Assembly: GCF_002946355.1 (NCBI RefSeq)
Contig: NZ_PKOZ01000002.1
Span: 62,001-126,000, forward strand
Reading direction: 5' to 3'
DNA from: Pradoshia eiseniae
Lineage (GTDB): Bacteria; Bacillota; Bacilli; Bacillales; Pradoshiaceae
DNA: 64,000 bases
Under the pieces are notes generated by a model. That model did no database searches and was not told the origin of the DNA. It worked only from the letters and a program-made list of their open reading frames with translations. Made by a program: the position numbers and the translations under genes. Positions 18,097 to 26,225 of the stretch are shown one piece after another. The first letter of the stretch is position 1, and every line of letters starts with the position of its first letter.

Positions 18097-18235
18097 GGTA
18101 CTTTTATTCATCTTCTGCCTTGCATTAATCATTATTGGACAGAAGACAGTGGGGAAGATGGAGTTAGGGCTGATGTTAATTGGTCTGGCAGGCCTTCTCG
18201 GGCTCCTGTATGATTACAATCGCAAATATGCCTAA
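18068..18235 (+). CDS. 55-residue membrane protein overlapping gnpA
   Basis: A small open frame, ATG at 18068 to TAA at 18233-18235, that overlaps the last 29 bases of gnpA in another frame. GGGAGG lies nine to ten bases before its ATG. The product has two hydrophobic helices (about residues 5-24 and 33-47) joined by GQKTVGKMELG and a polar tail YDYNRKYA. It is closely coupled to gnpA translation and lies before the ROK gene. It resembles small DUF6903-type proteins that I recall as companions of such sugar genes, but that family assignment is from memory. A role in anchoring the phosphorylase or assisting the permease is conceivable and unproven. Confidence 0.75.
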   Translation: MKENLLIVIKVLLFIFCLALIIIGQKTVGKMELGLMLIGLAGLLGLLYDYNRKYA

Positions 18236-18279
18236 CTATTCCTATCGGTACTCAACTCAATTCACAGAGGTGCAGCTAA

Positions 18280-19176
18280 ATGAAAAAGGCAATTGGTCTT
18301 GATATAGGCGGAACGAAGATAGCAGCAGGAATTGTGACAGAACAGGGTGAGCTGCTTGGACGAGTGGAAGTGAAAAGTGATCCTTCAGGCAGGGAAGCGA
18401 TGTTTGTAAGAGTATGCGAAGCCGTGGAGCAGGTGTTGAACGAGGTCTCAATCAGTATTGATCAGATTGAAGGAATCGGTGCAGGGGTCCCAGGGAAAGT
18501 GGATCGTAAGGAAGGTATTGCTATCTATCAGAATAACCTTCCATGGGGTAACTTTCCGATAAGAGAGCGCTTGGCAGATCGATTCAAGGAAAACCGGATT
18601 ATCATTGATAATGATGTGTATATGGCGGCATTTGCCGAATGGGTCTCACAGAAGGACCTGGAGGAGACATTTGTTTATATTACCATCAGCACGGGAATTG
18701 CCAGCTCGATTATTCATAAAGGCGACTTTATCAGGGGAGCTGGTTTTGCCGGAGAGTTGGGGCTCATTCCAGTCCTTATAGGCGACTCGAATGAAAGGCT
18801 AGAGAAAATAGCGGCAGGTCCAGGTATTCGAAAATTAGCAGAGAAAGAATTAAAGCAGGATATTGGATCCACAAAAGATGTTTTTGATAGATTTCTAAGT
18901 GGGGCTGAAGGCTATGATGTCATCATTGAACAGATTGCTGAATATATTGCGCAGGGAATTTATTCGATCTCGAGCTTGATTGATCCTCATAGAATCGTGT
19001 TCGGCGGAAGTGTCATCGTAAACAACCCATTTTTGTTAGATCTAATCAAAAATAAGTTAAAGGCACATCAGCTAGTGGATCAGCAGCATCTATTGAATCA
19101 TTTGTATATTAGCAGGCTAAGAGAAAACAATGGTGTTGTCGGTGCGGGGTTACGCGTTTTTGATGACAGTTTATGA
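18280..19176 (+). CDS. ROK-family sugar kinase
   Basis: A 298-residue ROK (repressor, ORF, kinase) protein without a DNA-binding domain, so an enzyme. The ATP-binding loop is LDIGGTKIAAG (residues 5-15). The catalytic Asp is in IIDNDVYMAAFAEW (DND motif near residue 106). VTISTG appears here as ITISTG. The usual zinc-binding CxCGxxGC cluster is absent: the stretch after GELG reads LIPVLIGDSNERLEKIAAG. It sits at the end of the GH112 operon, so it probably phosphorylates the hexose or hexosamine released by phosphorolysis. The lack of the zinc cluster places it among ROK kinases that do not use it, which makes glucose kinase less certain. Confidence 0.85.
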   Translation: MKKAIGLDIGGTKIAAGIVTEQGELLGRVEVKSDPSGREAMFVRVCEAVEQVLNEVSISIDQIEGIGAGVPGKVDRKEGIAIYQNNLPWGNFPIRERLADRFKENRIIIDNDVYMAAFAEWVSQKDLEETFVYITISTGIASSIIHKGDFIRGAGFAGELGLIPVLIGDSNERLEKIAAGPGIRKLAEKELKQDIGSTKDVFDRFLSGAEGYDVIIEQIAEYIAQGIYSISSLIDPHRIVFGGSVIVNNPFLLDLIKNKLKAHQLVDQQHLLNHLYISRLRENNGVVGAGLRVFDDSL

Positions 19177-19183
19177 ATATGTG

Positions 19184-19215
19184 GAGCGGGCAAGGTTCAT
19201 TTGTCCGCTCTTTTT
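19184..19215 (+). terminator. Terminator of the GH112 operon
   Basis: GAGCGGGCAA (19184-19193) pairs with TTGTCCGCTC (19201-19210) with one mismatch, followed by TTTTT. Confidence 0.8.
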
Positions 19216-19337
19216 AATTGCCAGATGATGTATTTTCATTTTTATCATACGTACTTATAAACAAGCGTATCAATGGTTTAGGGATAGAAGAAAAGGTTAT
19301 TATATACGGTACGAACAGAAAAAGGAGGAATCAACCA

Positions 19338-20294
19338 ATGGAGGAAAGGAAGGAGCTCGCGACATTTGCTGGCGGATGCTTTTGGTGCATGGTCTCTCCA
19401 TTTGAAGAACAGCCAGGCGTTTATGGCATTGTCTCAGGTTATACGGGCGGACATACAGAAAACCCGACATATGAAGAGGTTTGTTCTGAAACAACGGGCC
19501 ATTATGAGGCTGTTCAAATTACCTTTAACCCAGATGTAATGCCTTATGAGAAATTACTTGAGCAATATTGGCAGCAGATTGACCCGACTGATCCGGGCGG
19601 CCAATTCAATGATAGAGGACAATCCTACCGAACGGCTATTTTTTACCATACAGATGAACAGCGCAGGTTAGCGGAAGAGTCAAAGCAAGCGCTAGCTGAG
19701 AGCGGCCGCTTCCAGAAAGAGATTGTCACTGAAATCCGGCCTGCTGCCCCGTTTTACGAAGCAGAGGAGAAGCATCAGCAATATCACAGGAAGAATCCTT
19801 TTCACTACAATCTCTATAAGGAGGGTTCCGGACGTGCCCGCTTTATCCGAGAGAATTGGAAAAAAGTCAAAGGTCCGGAACAGCTCAGGAAGGAATTGAC
19901 TGAGCTCCAATATGAGGTGACGAGAAATAATGCGACTGAACCGCCGTTTGATAATGAATATTGGGATAATGAAGAGGATGGAATCTATGTAGACATTATC
20001 ACCGGTGAGCCGCTATTCAGCTCACTTGACCAGTATGATGCCGGCTGTGGCTGGCCAAGCTTTACAAAACCATTGCAGCGCATGGAGCTAGAAGAGAAGC
20101 TCGACACCTCCTATGGGATGAGGCGAATTGAAGTCAGGGCAAAAACCTCGGATTCTCATCTTGGCCATGTATTTGATGATGGGCCAGGACCAGATGGGGC
20201 GCGATATTGCATCAATTCTGCCGCCCTGCGATTTATTCCGAAGGAGAAATTGTCAGATGAAGGATATGGGCAATACGAGAAGTTATTTAAATGA
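19338..20294 (+). CDS. msrAB: Bifunctional methionine sulfoxide reductase MsrA-MsrB
   Basis: A 318-residue fusion of two repair enzymes that reduce the S and R forms of methionine sulfoxide. Residues 1-160 are MsrA, with the catalytic GGCFWC near residue 15. Residues about 175-318 are MsrB, with [21 protein letters not shown] and the catalytic Cys in RYCINSAAL. No signal peptide is visible, so it acts in the cytoplasm. I chose the ATG at 19338, which follows AAAGGAGG by eight bases; the frame is open further upstream but without a site. It has its own terminator. Confidence 0.93.
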   Translation: MEERKELATFAGGCFWCMVSPFEEQPGVYGIVSGYTGGHTENPTYEEVCSETTGHYEAVQITFNPDVMPYEKLLEQYWQQIDPTDPGGQFNDRGQSYRTAIFYHTDEQRRLAEESKQALAESGRFQKEIVTEIRPAAPFYEAEEKHQQYHRKNPFHYNLYKEGSGRARFIRENWKKVKGPEQLRKELTELQYEVTRNNATEPPFDNEYWDNEEDGIYVDIITGEPLFSSLDQYDAGCGWPSFTKPLQRMELEEKLDTSYGMRRIEVRAKTSDSHLGHVFDDGPGPDGARYCINSAALRFIPKEKLSDEGYGQYEKLFK

Positions 20295-20304
20295 ATAGGG
20301 GTGG

Positions 20305-20339
20305 AAGCTGTCCCTTTGAATCGAGGGGACGGCTTTTTA
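20305..20339 (+). terminator. Terminator after msrAB
   Basis: AAGCTGTCCC (20305-20314) pairs with GGGACGGCTT (20326-20335), one G-U pair, followed by TTTT. Confidence 0.75.
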
Positions 20340-20380
20340 TATTGTTGGGTATAGAATCATGAGTCCAGTCCATATAAAAG

Positions 20381-20421
20381 AAGACCTGTCAGGAGAGATT
20401 ATCCATCCTGACAGGTCTTTT
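20381..20421. terminator. Strong terminator at the end of the nucleotidase gene
   Basis: AAGACCTGTCAGGA (20381-20394) and TCCTGACAGGTCTT (20406-20419) form a perfect 14-bp stem. AAAAG to the left gives a T run on the minus strand and TTTT follows on the plus strand, so it can act both ways between convergent msrAB and the nucleotidase. Confidence 0.9.
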
Positions 20422-20423
20422 AA

Positions 20424-23400
20424 CTATTGAACTCTCTGGATCCGTCCTTCAACAGCATAAGTAAATGGCTGTGGCAGAGTTTTTACATAGTCAACAGTGG
20501 CATCGATATCAACTGGCCCAACCTCCATGGAAGAAGCGAGCTCATCAAAGCTAGTACTGATATTTGTGTACATATAATTATTTACAACAACAGTGTATTC
20601 CTTTTCAGGATCGATTTTGCTGCCATCTTCAAGGAAGATGTCCACAACTTTGCCTGTTTTAGTTTCATCGTCATAGGTGTACGTATATTTTAGGCCAGAG
20701 ATATGGTAGTCTAAGCCTCTTGCTGTAATTTGTTCATCAAGTACGACAGCTATGTCAGCTCCGCTAAGGGTGGCCTTGTTTAGGACATTGCCGAATGGCT
20801 GGATTGCGAAGAGGTCGCCAAACGTTACTTCCCCAGCTTCAAGCGGAGAACGGACACCGCCGCCATTCATCATGGCAAAGTCTGCATCCATCGCGACTCT
20901 CATTCCATCAGCAATCAGGTTGCCGAGGGCAAGGTCGCTGTTGGTTTGCGCAATCGTTGGGTACCCTTTGATCAAGGTTTCAGCAGATTGGCCGACAACC
21001 TGGGCCTTGATTGGCTCTACAAGAGCTGTATATTTATCCATGATAGCAATGACCTCAGGGTCTGGTGTGTAATCATCCTGGAATACTGTCACGATTTCAG
21101 CTTCCTTGTGGAAGATATCACCGGTAACCGGGTCAATTTCAATGTCAACATCTGCAATGGCTGAACCGTATGAGTAGGCTTGTACGATGAGTTTATTATC
21201 TACCACACGGTTAACTCCTACATGATTGTGAGCGGCAAAGATGATATCCACTTCATCATTGATTTGCTCAGCAATCCTGCTTGCATCATAGCGATCTGTA
21301 TAGCCATCCTGGGTGGCGGGGTTATGAGCAAGGACAATAATTGCCTCAATGCCTTCCTTTTTTAGTTCTTCTGTATACGTATTAATGGCTTCTACTTCAT
21401 CTGTAATCTTTAATGTTTCATTTCCCTTACGAACAATCATTTCGGGTGTTTCCTGTGTGACAACACCGATGACGCCAATTTTTTGGCCTTCTGCTTCAAG
21501 GATTGTATAAGGATCAGTAATAAGCTCATTATCGCGAGTGTCATAGGCATTGGCAGCAACGACAGGGAAATCCATGCCGTCATATCCCTTCGTTCCCTTT
21601 TCATGATCCCCGCCGGAAATCATTCTTTTCAATTCATCAATGCCTTCGTCAAATTCATGGTTTCCAAGTGTCCCGGCATCAAAGCCGATGGCTTCCATGA
21701 CCTCAACAGTCGGCTCATCCTGGAAAGAGGCAGAGAGGAGGGGGCTGCCCCCAATCATATCACCGGAATGAACGATGAATGTATTGGGGTTCAAAGCCTC
21801 GCGTTCCTTTAGGGCAGCAGCTGTATATTCAATCTTTCCCGCTGTCTTGCCGTCCACGGTCGTGACAGTGTCAAGCTGGCCATGCAGATCATTCATGCTC
21901 AATAGCTGGATGCTGATTCCGCGATTCAAATCATAGGTGAAGATACCAAAGCCTTTATCATCCGTTTTGCCTGTATACGTGAATGGGCTGTCTTCTGTGA
22001 TGTATTCTTGAGCTTTTGGTGATGTCGTAAATGTTAGATTCACATCACCAGCAATAGGTGCAAGGGACCAGTTATTATCAGCTGTTGGCGTGATTTCTTT
22101 TACTTCTGAGATATAGTCCATCAAGACTTGACGGTTCTCTTCAGCTGAATCAATAACGATCTCGCCGTTTGTAACGCCTGGGAAGTTCCCACCGCCATTT
22201 GCACGGTAATTATTTGTTACAACAATGAACTCCTGATCTGGCTGGACAGGAGCGCCATTGTACTCCAGATTGATGATTCGGCTTGAATCTGGATTAGCGA
22301 CCGCTCCAGTCGGAGTATATTTTGGTTTCTTCGTCACATCGATTTGATAGGTAACGCCATCAATCACATCATAGTTATAAACGGCGAAGGACGGGTTTAA
22401 TAATTCCTGTGTCTCTGTGTTAGCCGGATCAACTGTGTTGAATTTGCCGGCAGACATTTCAAGCCATTCTTTTACGTCAGCACCGGTCAATTTGATGGCC
22501 TTTAAGGTGTTGTCGTATAAATAAAGATCGGCAGCACTGCGAATAGTTAAATCACCTTTTTTGATTTCTGTGAATTCCTCAACCCCGTTACGGCCAGCTT
22601 TGAAAGGTGCTCCAGCCGAGAGAATCGGAATATCAGCAAGCTCTGGCTTATTGAGCTTGATGTAATTCTCCGCATACCAAGTTTGAGCATTGGTCACGAC
22701 CTGAATGGATGGGTCATCCTTCACAAGAGCAAAGTAGCTGTATATATCATCAGTCGTTGTTCCTATTGGTGTATTTACATAATCAATGGTAGCTTCATGG
22801 TCTTTTGTGACAGCCTTCACGATTGCTCGATTTGGCTCAACATCGCTAGTAACTGCTCGTGTGGAGGACTGAGAATCAGTAACACTCCATTTCCCTTTCT
22901 TCTTCTCTAGAGTTAAATCAATGATTCCAAGGGAACCGCCGCCGAAGCCAGCTTGTACAGCTGGAACGCCGTTAATGGTTCCTTTTTCATTATCTACTCC
23001 AGGAAGGACGTTACCGTTCTCGTCCTTAAAGAGGGCATCTAGCTTACTGACATCAGCAGCTGGGAAGACCTTGTGCGTATGGGAGAAGGTGAGGGCATCG
23101 ATGCCTTTTACCTTGCTTAAGGCATAAATGGTATCTTCCGTGTTCTGCTCATTGCTGCTGAAGCCGGAATGAGCCATGGCAACGATGACATCAGCACCTT
23201 TTTTCTTCATCATTGGAATATATTTTTCGGCTGTTTTGGTAATATCCTTTGTGATAACCTTGCCGTCAAGATGGGCTTTATCCCACTCGTTGATTTGGGG
23301 AGGCACAAACCCGATATAGCCGATTTTTACGACTTTTGTCTTGCCTGATTGGTCTTTTACCTTCTTGTTAACAATCTTATAAGGTCTGTATTTATTTTGA

Positions 23401-23945
23401 TCATTGTTTGGATTTCCGTCTTTGTCATCGATATAGACATTCGCGTTGACGAAATCAAATTTCGCATCATTATATACTTCATCTAAAAATTCTAATCCAT
23501 AATTGAACTCATGGTTGCCAAGCGTGGCAATATCATAATCCAAAAGGTTCATTGCTTTAATGGCTGGATGGACTTCCTTTTTTTCAAGAGGGTCAATTTT
23601 AGCCTTGTATGTAGCAAATGGGTTACCTTGTATAAGGTCGCCATTATCAACGAGGACGCTGTTTTTCACTTCACTGCGTGCCTGGTTGATGAGGGTAGCT
23701 GTTTTAGCGAGCCCGACATTCGGAGATTCGCTGTTTTTGTAATAATCATAGCTTAACAGATTCATATGGACATCTGTTGTTTCCATAATGCGAAGGGAGA
23801 CCTTGGAATTTTCCTTGTTTTTCTTGCCCTTATGATTTTTGGATGCCTCTGCATCTAGCATCTGGAATGGGGTGGTGAATAAAAGAATGGCAAACATGAA
23901 GACAGTAACGAGTTTAGTTAAGGGTAATCTTCGCAAACTATTCAT
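20424..23945 (-). CDS. Secreted bifunctional 2',3'-cyclic phosphodiesterase / 5'-nucleotidase
   Basis: A 1173-residue exported protein resembling Bacillus YfkN. A signal peptide covers about residues 1-34 (hydrophobic run VTVFMFAILLFTTPFQML). Two metallophosphatase-nucleotidase modules follow. The first (about 50-640) has TTDVHMNLL, VDNGDLIQGNP, LGNHEFNYG and HSGF/SHTH metal motifs. The second (about 665-1173) has MNDLHGQLD, VHSGDMIGGSPL, LGNHEFDEG and AAHNHVGV, followed by the nucleotide-binding C-terminal domain with MNGGGVRS. Each core is complete. It scavenges phosphate and nucleosides from extracellular nucleotides. It ends EGRIQRVQ with no sortase LPxTG anchor, unlike YfkN as I know it, so it is probably released or held non-covalently. 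Confidence 0.9.
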   Translation of the reverse strand: MNSLRRLPLTKLVTVFMFAILLFTTPFQMLDAEASKNHKGKKNKENSKVSLRIMETTDVHMNLLSYDYYKNSESPNVGLAKTATLINQARSEVKNSVLVDNGDLIQGNPFATYKAKIDPLEKKEVHPAIKAMNLLDYDIATLGNHEFNYGLEFLDEVYNDAKFDFVNANVYIDDKDGNPNNDQNKYRPYKIVNKKVKDQSGKTKVVKIGYIGFVPPQINEWDKAHLDGKVITKDITKTAEKYIPMMKKKGADVIVAMAHSGFSSNEQNTEDTIYALSKVKGIDALTFSHTHKVFPAADVSKLDALFKDENGNVLPGVDNEKGTINGVPAVQAGFGGGSLGIIDLTLEKKKGKWSVTDSQSSTRAVTSDVEPNRAIVKAVTKDHEATIDYVNTPIGTTTDDIYSYFALVKDDPSIQVVTNAQTWYAENYIKLNKPELADIPILSAGAPFKAGRNGVEEFTEIKKGDLTIRSAADLYLYDNTLKAIKLTGADVKEWLEMSAGKFNTVDPANTETQELLNPSFAVYNYDVIDGVTYQIDVTKKPKYTPTGAVANPDSSRIINLEYNGAPVQPDQEFIVVTNNYRANGGGNFPGVTNGEIVIDSAEENRQVLMDYISEVKEITPTADNNWSLAPIAGDVNLTFTTSPKAQEYITEDSPFTYTGKTDDKGFGIFTYDLNRGISIQLLSMNDLHGQLDTVTTVDGKTAGKIEYTAAALKEREALNPNTFIVHSGDMIGGSPLLSASFQDEPTVEVMEAIGFDAGTLGNHEFDEGIDELKRMISGGDHEKGTKGYDGMDFPVVAANAYDTRDNELITDPYTILEAEGQKIGVIGVVTQETPEMIVRKGNETLKITDEVEAINTYTEELKKEGIEAIIVLAHNPATQDGYTDRYDASRIAEQINDEVDIIFAAHNHVGVNRVVDNKLIVQAYSYGSAIADVDIEIDPVTGDIFHKEAEIVTVFQDDYTPDPEVIAIMDKYTALVEPIKAQVVGQSAETLIKGYPTIAQTNSDLALGNLIADGMRVAMDADFAMMNGGGVRSPLEAGEVTFGDLFAIQPFGNVLNKATLSGADIAVVLDEQITARGLDYHISGLKYTYTYDDETKTGKVVDIFLEDGSKIDPEKEYTVVVNNYMYTNISTSFDELASSMEVGPVDIDATVDYVKTLPQPFTYAVEGRIQRVQ

Positions 23946-23963
23946 TCCTCCTAAAAGCTATTA

Positions 23964-23992
23964 ATTGGTGGGAGGGTAACACTCCCACCAAT
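23964..23992. promoter_or_regulatory. Perfect stem-loop in the leader of the nucleotidase gene
   Basis: ATTGGTGGGAG (23964-23974) pairs perfectly with CTCCCACCAAT (23982-23992) around a seven-base loop, starting 19 bases upstream of the nucleotidase start codon. It has no T tract on either side and is too close to the start for a classical terminator, so it may be an mRNA 5' stabiliser or an operator. Confidence 0.55.
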
Positions 23993-24457
23993 CAATATAG
24001 CAGATTTGCAGGAATTTAATAGTTTTTATGGTAATAATAGTTAAAATTGCCCAGTAAAAAATTACACTATATAAGTATTTTCTATCATGAAAGTGATGTC
24101 AAAATAATACTAATAGACCTAATTGACAGACTTTTTATTAGCCGGATTATAATGATGATATGAAAGGAAGTGGAAAAGTCACCGGCTCGGATGGTTTCGA
24201 ACTTAGTTGGCGGCCCATTCGAAGGGTTCCGAAAGCACAGGCTCATAAGATTGGTAGTTATTGTTCAGTATATTTAAATTCCCCCCATGCCATATTCATA
24301 TCCATAAGAGAGGAGCCAAGCGATAGAAGAATTCCTGAACATCTTCATGTACCCCCATTTTCGTATGGTTATCCAGGGTAACTATTGCATCGTAGAAGAT
24401 GGGCCAGGCAGATGTAAAGGGAAAGGGGGATGGGAGGCTGTTGCAAAAGCATCATAC
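23993..24457. other. Gap with no supported gene; contains a promoter-like sequence
   Basis: This 465-bp stretch has two short open frames (24160-24381 and 24347-24532) without good ribosome binding sites or recognisable products. The only structured signals are the -35/-10 pair at 24123-24153 and the terminator at 24458. The left part, up to about 24110, is very A/T-rich and should hold the nucleotidase promoter on the minus strand. Confidence 0.5.
24123..24153 (+). promoter_or_regulatory. Candidate sigma-A promoter without an assigned gene
   Basis: TTGACA (24123-24128) and TATAAT (24148-24153) are both perfect consensus hexamers but 19 bp apart, which is longer than the optimum of 17. A transcript starting near 24160 would run about 345 bases to the terminator at 24458-24508. 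Confidence 0.45.
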
Positions 24458-24508
24458 AAAAAATCCCTCGCTGTGATAAACCATTTGTCTATCCAGCAAG
24501 GGATTTTT
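24458..24508. terminator. Bidirectional terminator downstream of uppP
   Basis: AAAAATCCCT (24459-24468) with GCTG (24470-24473) pairs with CAGC (24494-24497) and AGGGATTTTT (24499-24508). A and T runs on both sides suit either strand. On the minus strand it ends uppP. Confidence 0.78.
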
Positions 24509-24528
24509 CATGTCAGTATTCTTTCTTC

Positions 24529-25344
24529 TTAAGCGAAGATAATGACTAGCGTCCCCACGATAAAGCAGTATACGGAGAAGTAGCCTAGCTTTCCTCTTTG
24601 CATGATATTCATGAACCATTTCAAAGAGAAGTAAGAGGCAATCAATGAGGTTGCGAAGGCGAATAGATATGGAACCATTAATTGATTAACCGCAGGGTCA
24701 TTGACCAGGTCAGAAACAGATAAAATCATCCCGCCAAGACTGATCGGAATATAGAGGAAGAAGGAGAACTTCAAAGCCGTTTCGCGTTTCATTCCCATCG
24801 CCATGGACGCAACAACGGTTGCACCGGAGCGGCTGATTCCAGGAATTAAGGCAACAGCCTGAGCTGAGCCGACAATAATGGCATCCTTAAAGCTGAGCTC
24901 ACCTTCTGATTTGCGGCCATTAAGGTTCCGAATGAGCCATAAAGCAAGACCGGTAATAAGAAGGGTGAACCCGATGACCCGCACACCTTTAAAAACAGCG
25001 GCAATTTGGTCCTCAAACAGCAGCCCAATCAAGGCAGCTGGAATGGTCCCGATGATTAGGTAAAGAATAAAATAGAAATCCTTTTTCATACTTTCCGTTT
25101 TTTCGGATGAGAAAAGGAATCCGAGGCCGTTTTGAATGATTCTGGCTAAATCCTGTCTATAAATGATCACGACCGCAATCAAGGAAGCGAAGTTCACGAA
25201 TAGCTCAAAGCTGAGCCCAGGTATCTCCATATTGAAAAAGTGCTGGAAGATAACTAGATGTCCGCTTGAGGATACAGGGATGGGTTCGGTAATCCCTTGC
25301 AGCAATCCAAGAAAGACATACTTAATGATTTCAATTAAATCCAA
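24529..25344 (-). CDS. uppP: Undecaprenyl-diphosphatase UppP (BacA)
   Basis: A 271-residue polytopic membrane enzyme that dephosphorylates undecaprenyl pyrophosphate, recycling the lipid carrier for cell-wall synthesis; overproduction gives bacitracin resistance. The family motif [18 protein letters not shown] is at residues 12-29 and the second motif GISRSGATV near residue 170. About eight hydrophobic segments are visible. The frame continues upstream to 25470, but I place the start at the TTG at 25344 because GAGGAG lies ten bases before it and the length then fits the family; the extra 42 residues look unrelated. Confidence 0.93.
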   Translation of the reverse strand: MDLIEIIKYVFLGLLQGITEPIPVSSSGHLVIFQHFFNMEIPGLSFELFVNFASLIAVVIIYRQDLARIIQNGLGFLFSSEKTESMKKDFYFILYLIIGTIPAALIGLLFEDQIAAVFKGVRVIGFTLLITGLALWLIRNLNGRKSEGELSFKDAIIVGSAQAVALIPGISRSGATVVASMAMGMKRETALKFSFFLYIPISLGGMILSVSDLVNDPAVNQLMVPYLFAFATSLIASYFSLKWFMNIMQRGKLGYFSVYCFIVGTLVIIFA

Positions 25345-25454
25345 AAATAACACACTCCTCGTACAAAAATGACACGTTATTATCATATCACAATCCATAC
25401 GATGTCTATTGAAGCAGGGGGATGTATTATTTTCCATCGTCGAAAGAAACAAAA

Positions 25455-25490
25455 AAAAGGATGCTGCCACATATGTGAAAGCATCCTTTT
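25455..25490 (-). terminator. Terminator of the glnHP-glnQ operon
   Basis: AAAAGGATGCT (25455-25465) pairs perfectly with AGCATCCTTTT (25480-25490); the loop contains the palindrome CACATATGTG. A run of eight A just left of it gives the T tract on the minus strand. Confidence 0.88.
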
Positions 25491-25496
25491 CGAGTT

Positions 25497-26225
25497 TTAT
25501 AATACTTTGTTTAAGAAATCCTGCGTCCGTTCGTTTTGCGGGTTGGAGAAAATCTCCGTTGGTGTTCCCTTCTCAACTACATAGCCGCCGTCCATAAAGA
25601 TTACTTGGTCGGCAACCTCACGAGCAAAGCCCATTTCATGGGTTACGATGACCATTGTCATCCCCTCTTGAGCCAATTGCTTAATAACATTCAATACCTC
25701 GCCGACCATCTCTGGGTCAAGGGCACTTGTCGGTTCATCGAAGAGCATGATATCCGGGTTCATCGCAAGTGCGCGTGCAATCGCAACACGCTGTTTTTGA
25801 CCGCCTGATAATTGTGCCGGCTTGGCATTTGCCTTATCGGCAAGACCTACTTGAGCAAGCAATTCATGTGCCTTCTTTTCAGCTTCCTCTTTTGTCGCCT
25901 TCTTAAGCTGTACAGGTGCCAGCGTGATATTCTCAAGCACAGTCATATGAGGGAAGAGGTTGAAATGCTGGAAAACCATTCCGATATTTTCACGGACCTT
26001 ATTGATGTCTGTTTCCTTATCAGTGATGATTATATCATCCACTTCAACTTCGCCTTCATTGACGTCCTCAAGTAAATTTAGGCAGCGGAGCAGGGTGCTT
26101 TTACCGGAACCGGATGGACCAATCAAACAGATGACTTCGCCTTCCTTTACTTCAAGGCTGATATCTTTAAGCACTTCTAGCTGTCCGTATGATTTTTTTA
26201 ATCCTCTAACTTTAAGCTTTCCCAT
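25497..26225 (-). CDS. glnQ: Polar amino-acid ABC transporter ATPase
   Basis: A 242-residue ATPase of the PAAT family. Walker A is GPSGSGKST (about residues 32-40), the Q loop [14 protein letters not shown], the signature LSGGQKQR and Walker [14 protein letters not shown], followed by the switch His in VTHEMGF. Length and spacing are normal. Its start overlaps the end of the fused binding-protein/permease gene by 14 bases, so the two are coupled. Glutamine is the usual substrate for such systems, but arginine or other polar amino acids are equally possible. Confidence 0.9.
   Translation of the reverse strand: MGKLKVRGLKKSYGQLEVLKDISLEVKEGEVICLIGPSGSGKSTLLRCLNLLEDVNEGEVEVDDIIITDKETDINKVRENIGMVFQHFNLFPHMTVLENITLAPVQLKKATKEEAEKKAHELLAQVGLADKANAKPAQLSGGQKQRVAIARALAMNPDIMLFDEPTSALDPEMVGEVLNVIKQLAQEGMTMVIVTHEMGFAREVADQVIFMDGGYVVEKGTPTEIFSNPQNERTQDFLNKVL

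Noticed and set aside
24160-24381. 73-codon open frame between the nucleotidase and uppP
   Set aside because: The only nearby G-rich sequence lies after its ATG, the product shows no family features, and codon use is irregular.
25345-25470. N-terminal extension of UppP by 42 residues
   Set aside because: The extra segment is Cys- and Met-rich and unlike the family, and a good ribosome binding site precedes the TTG at 25344.
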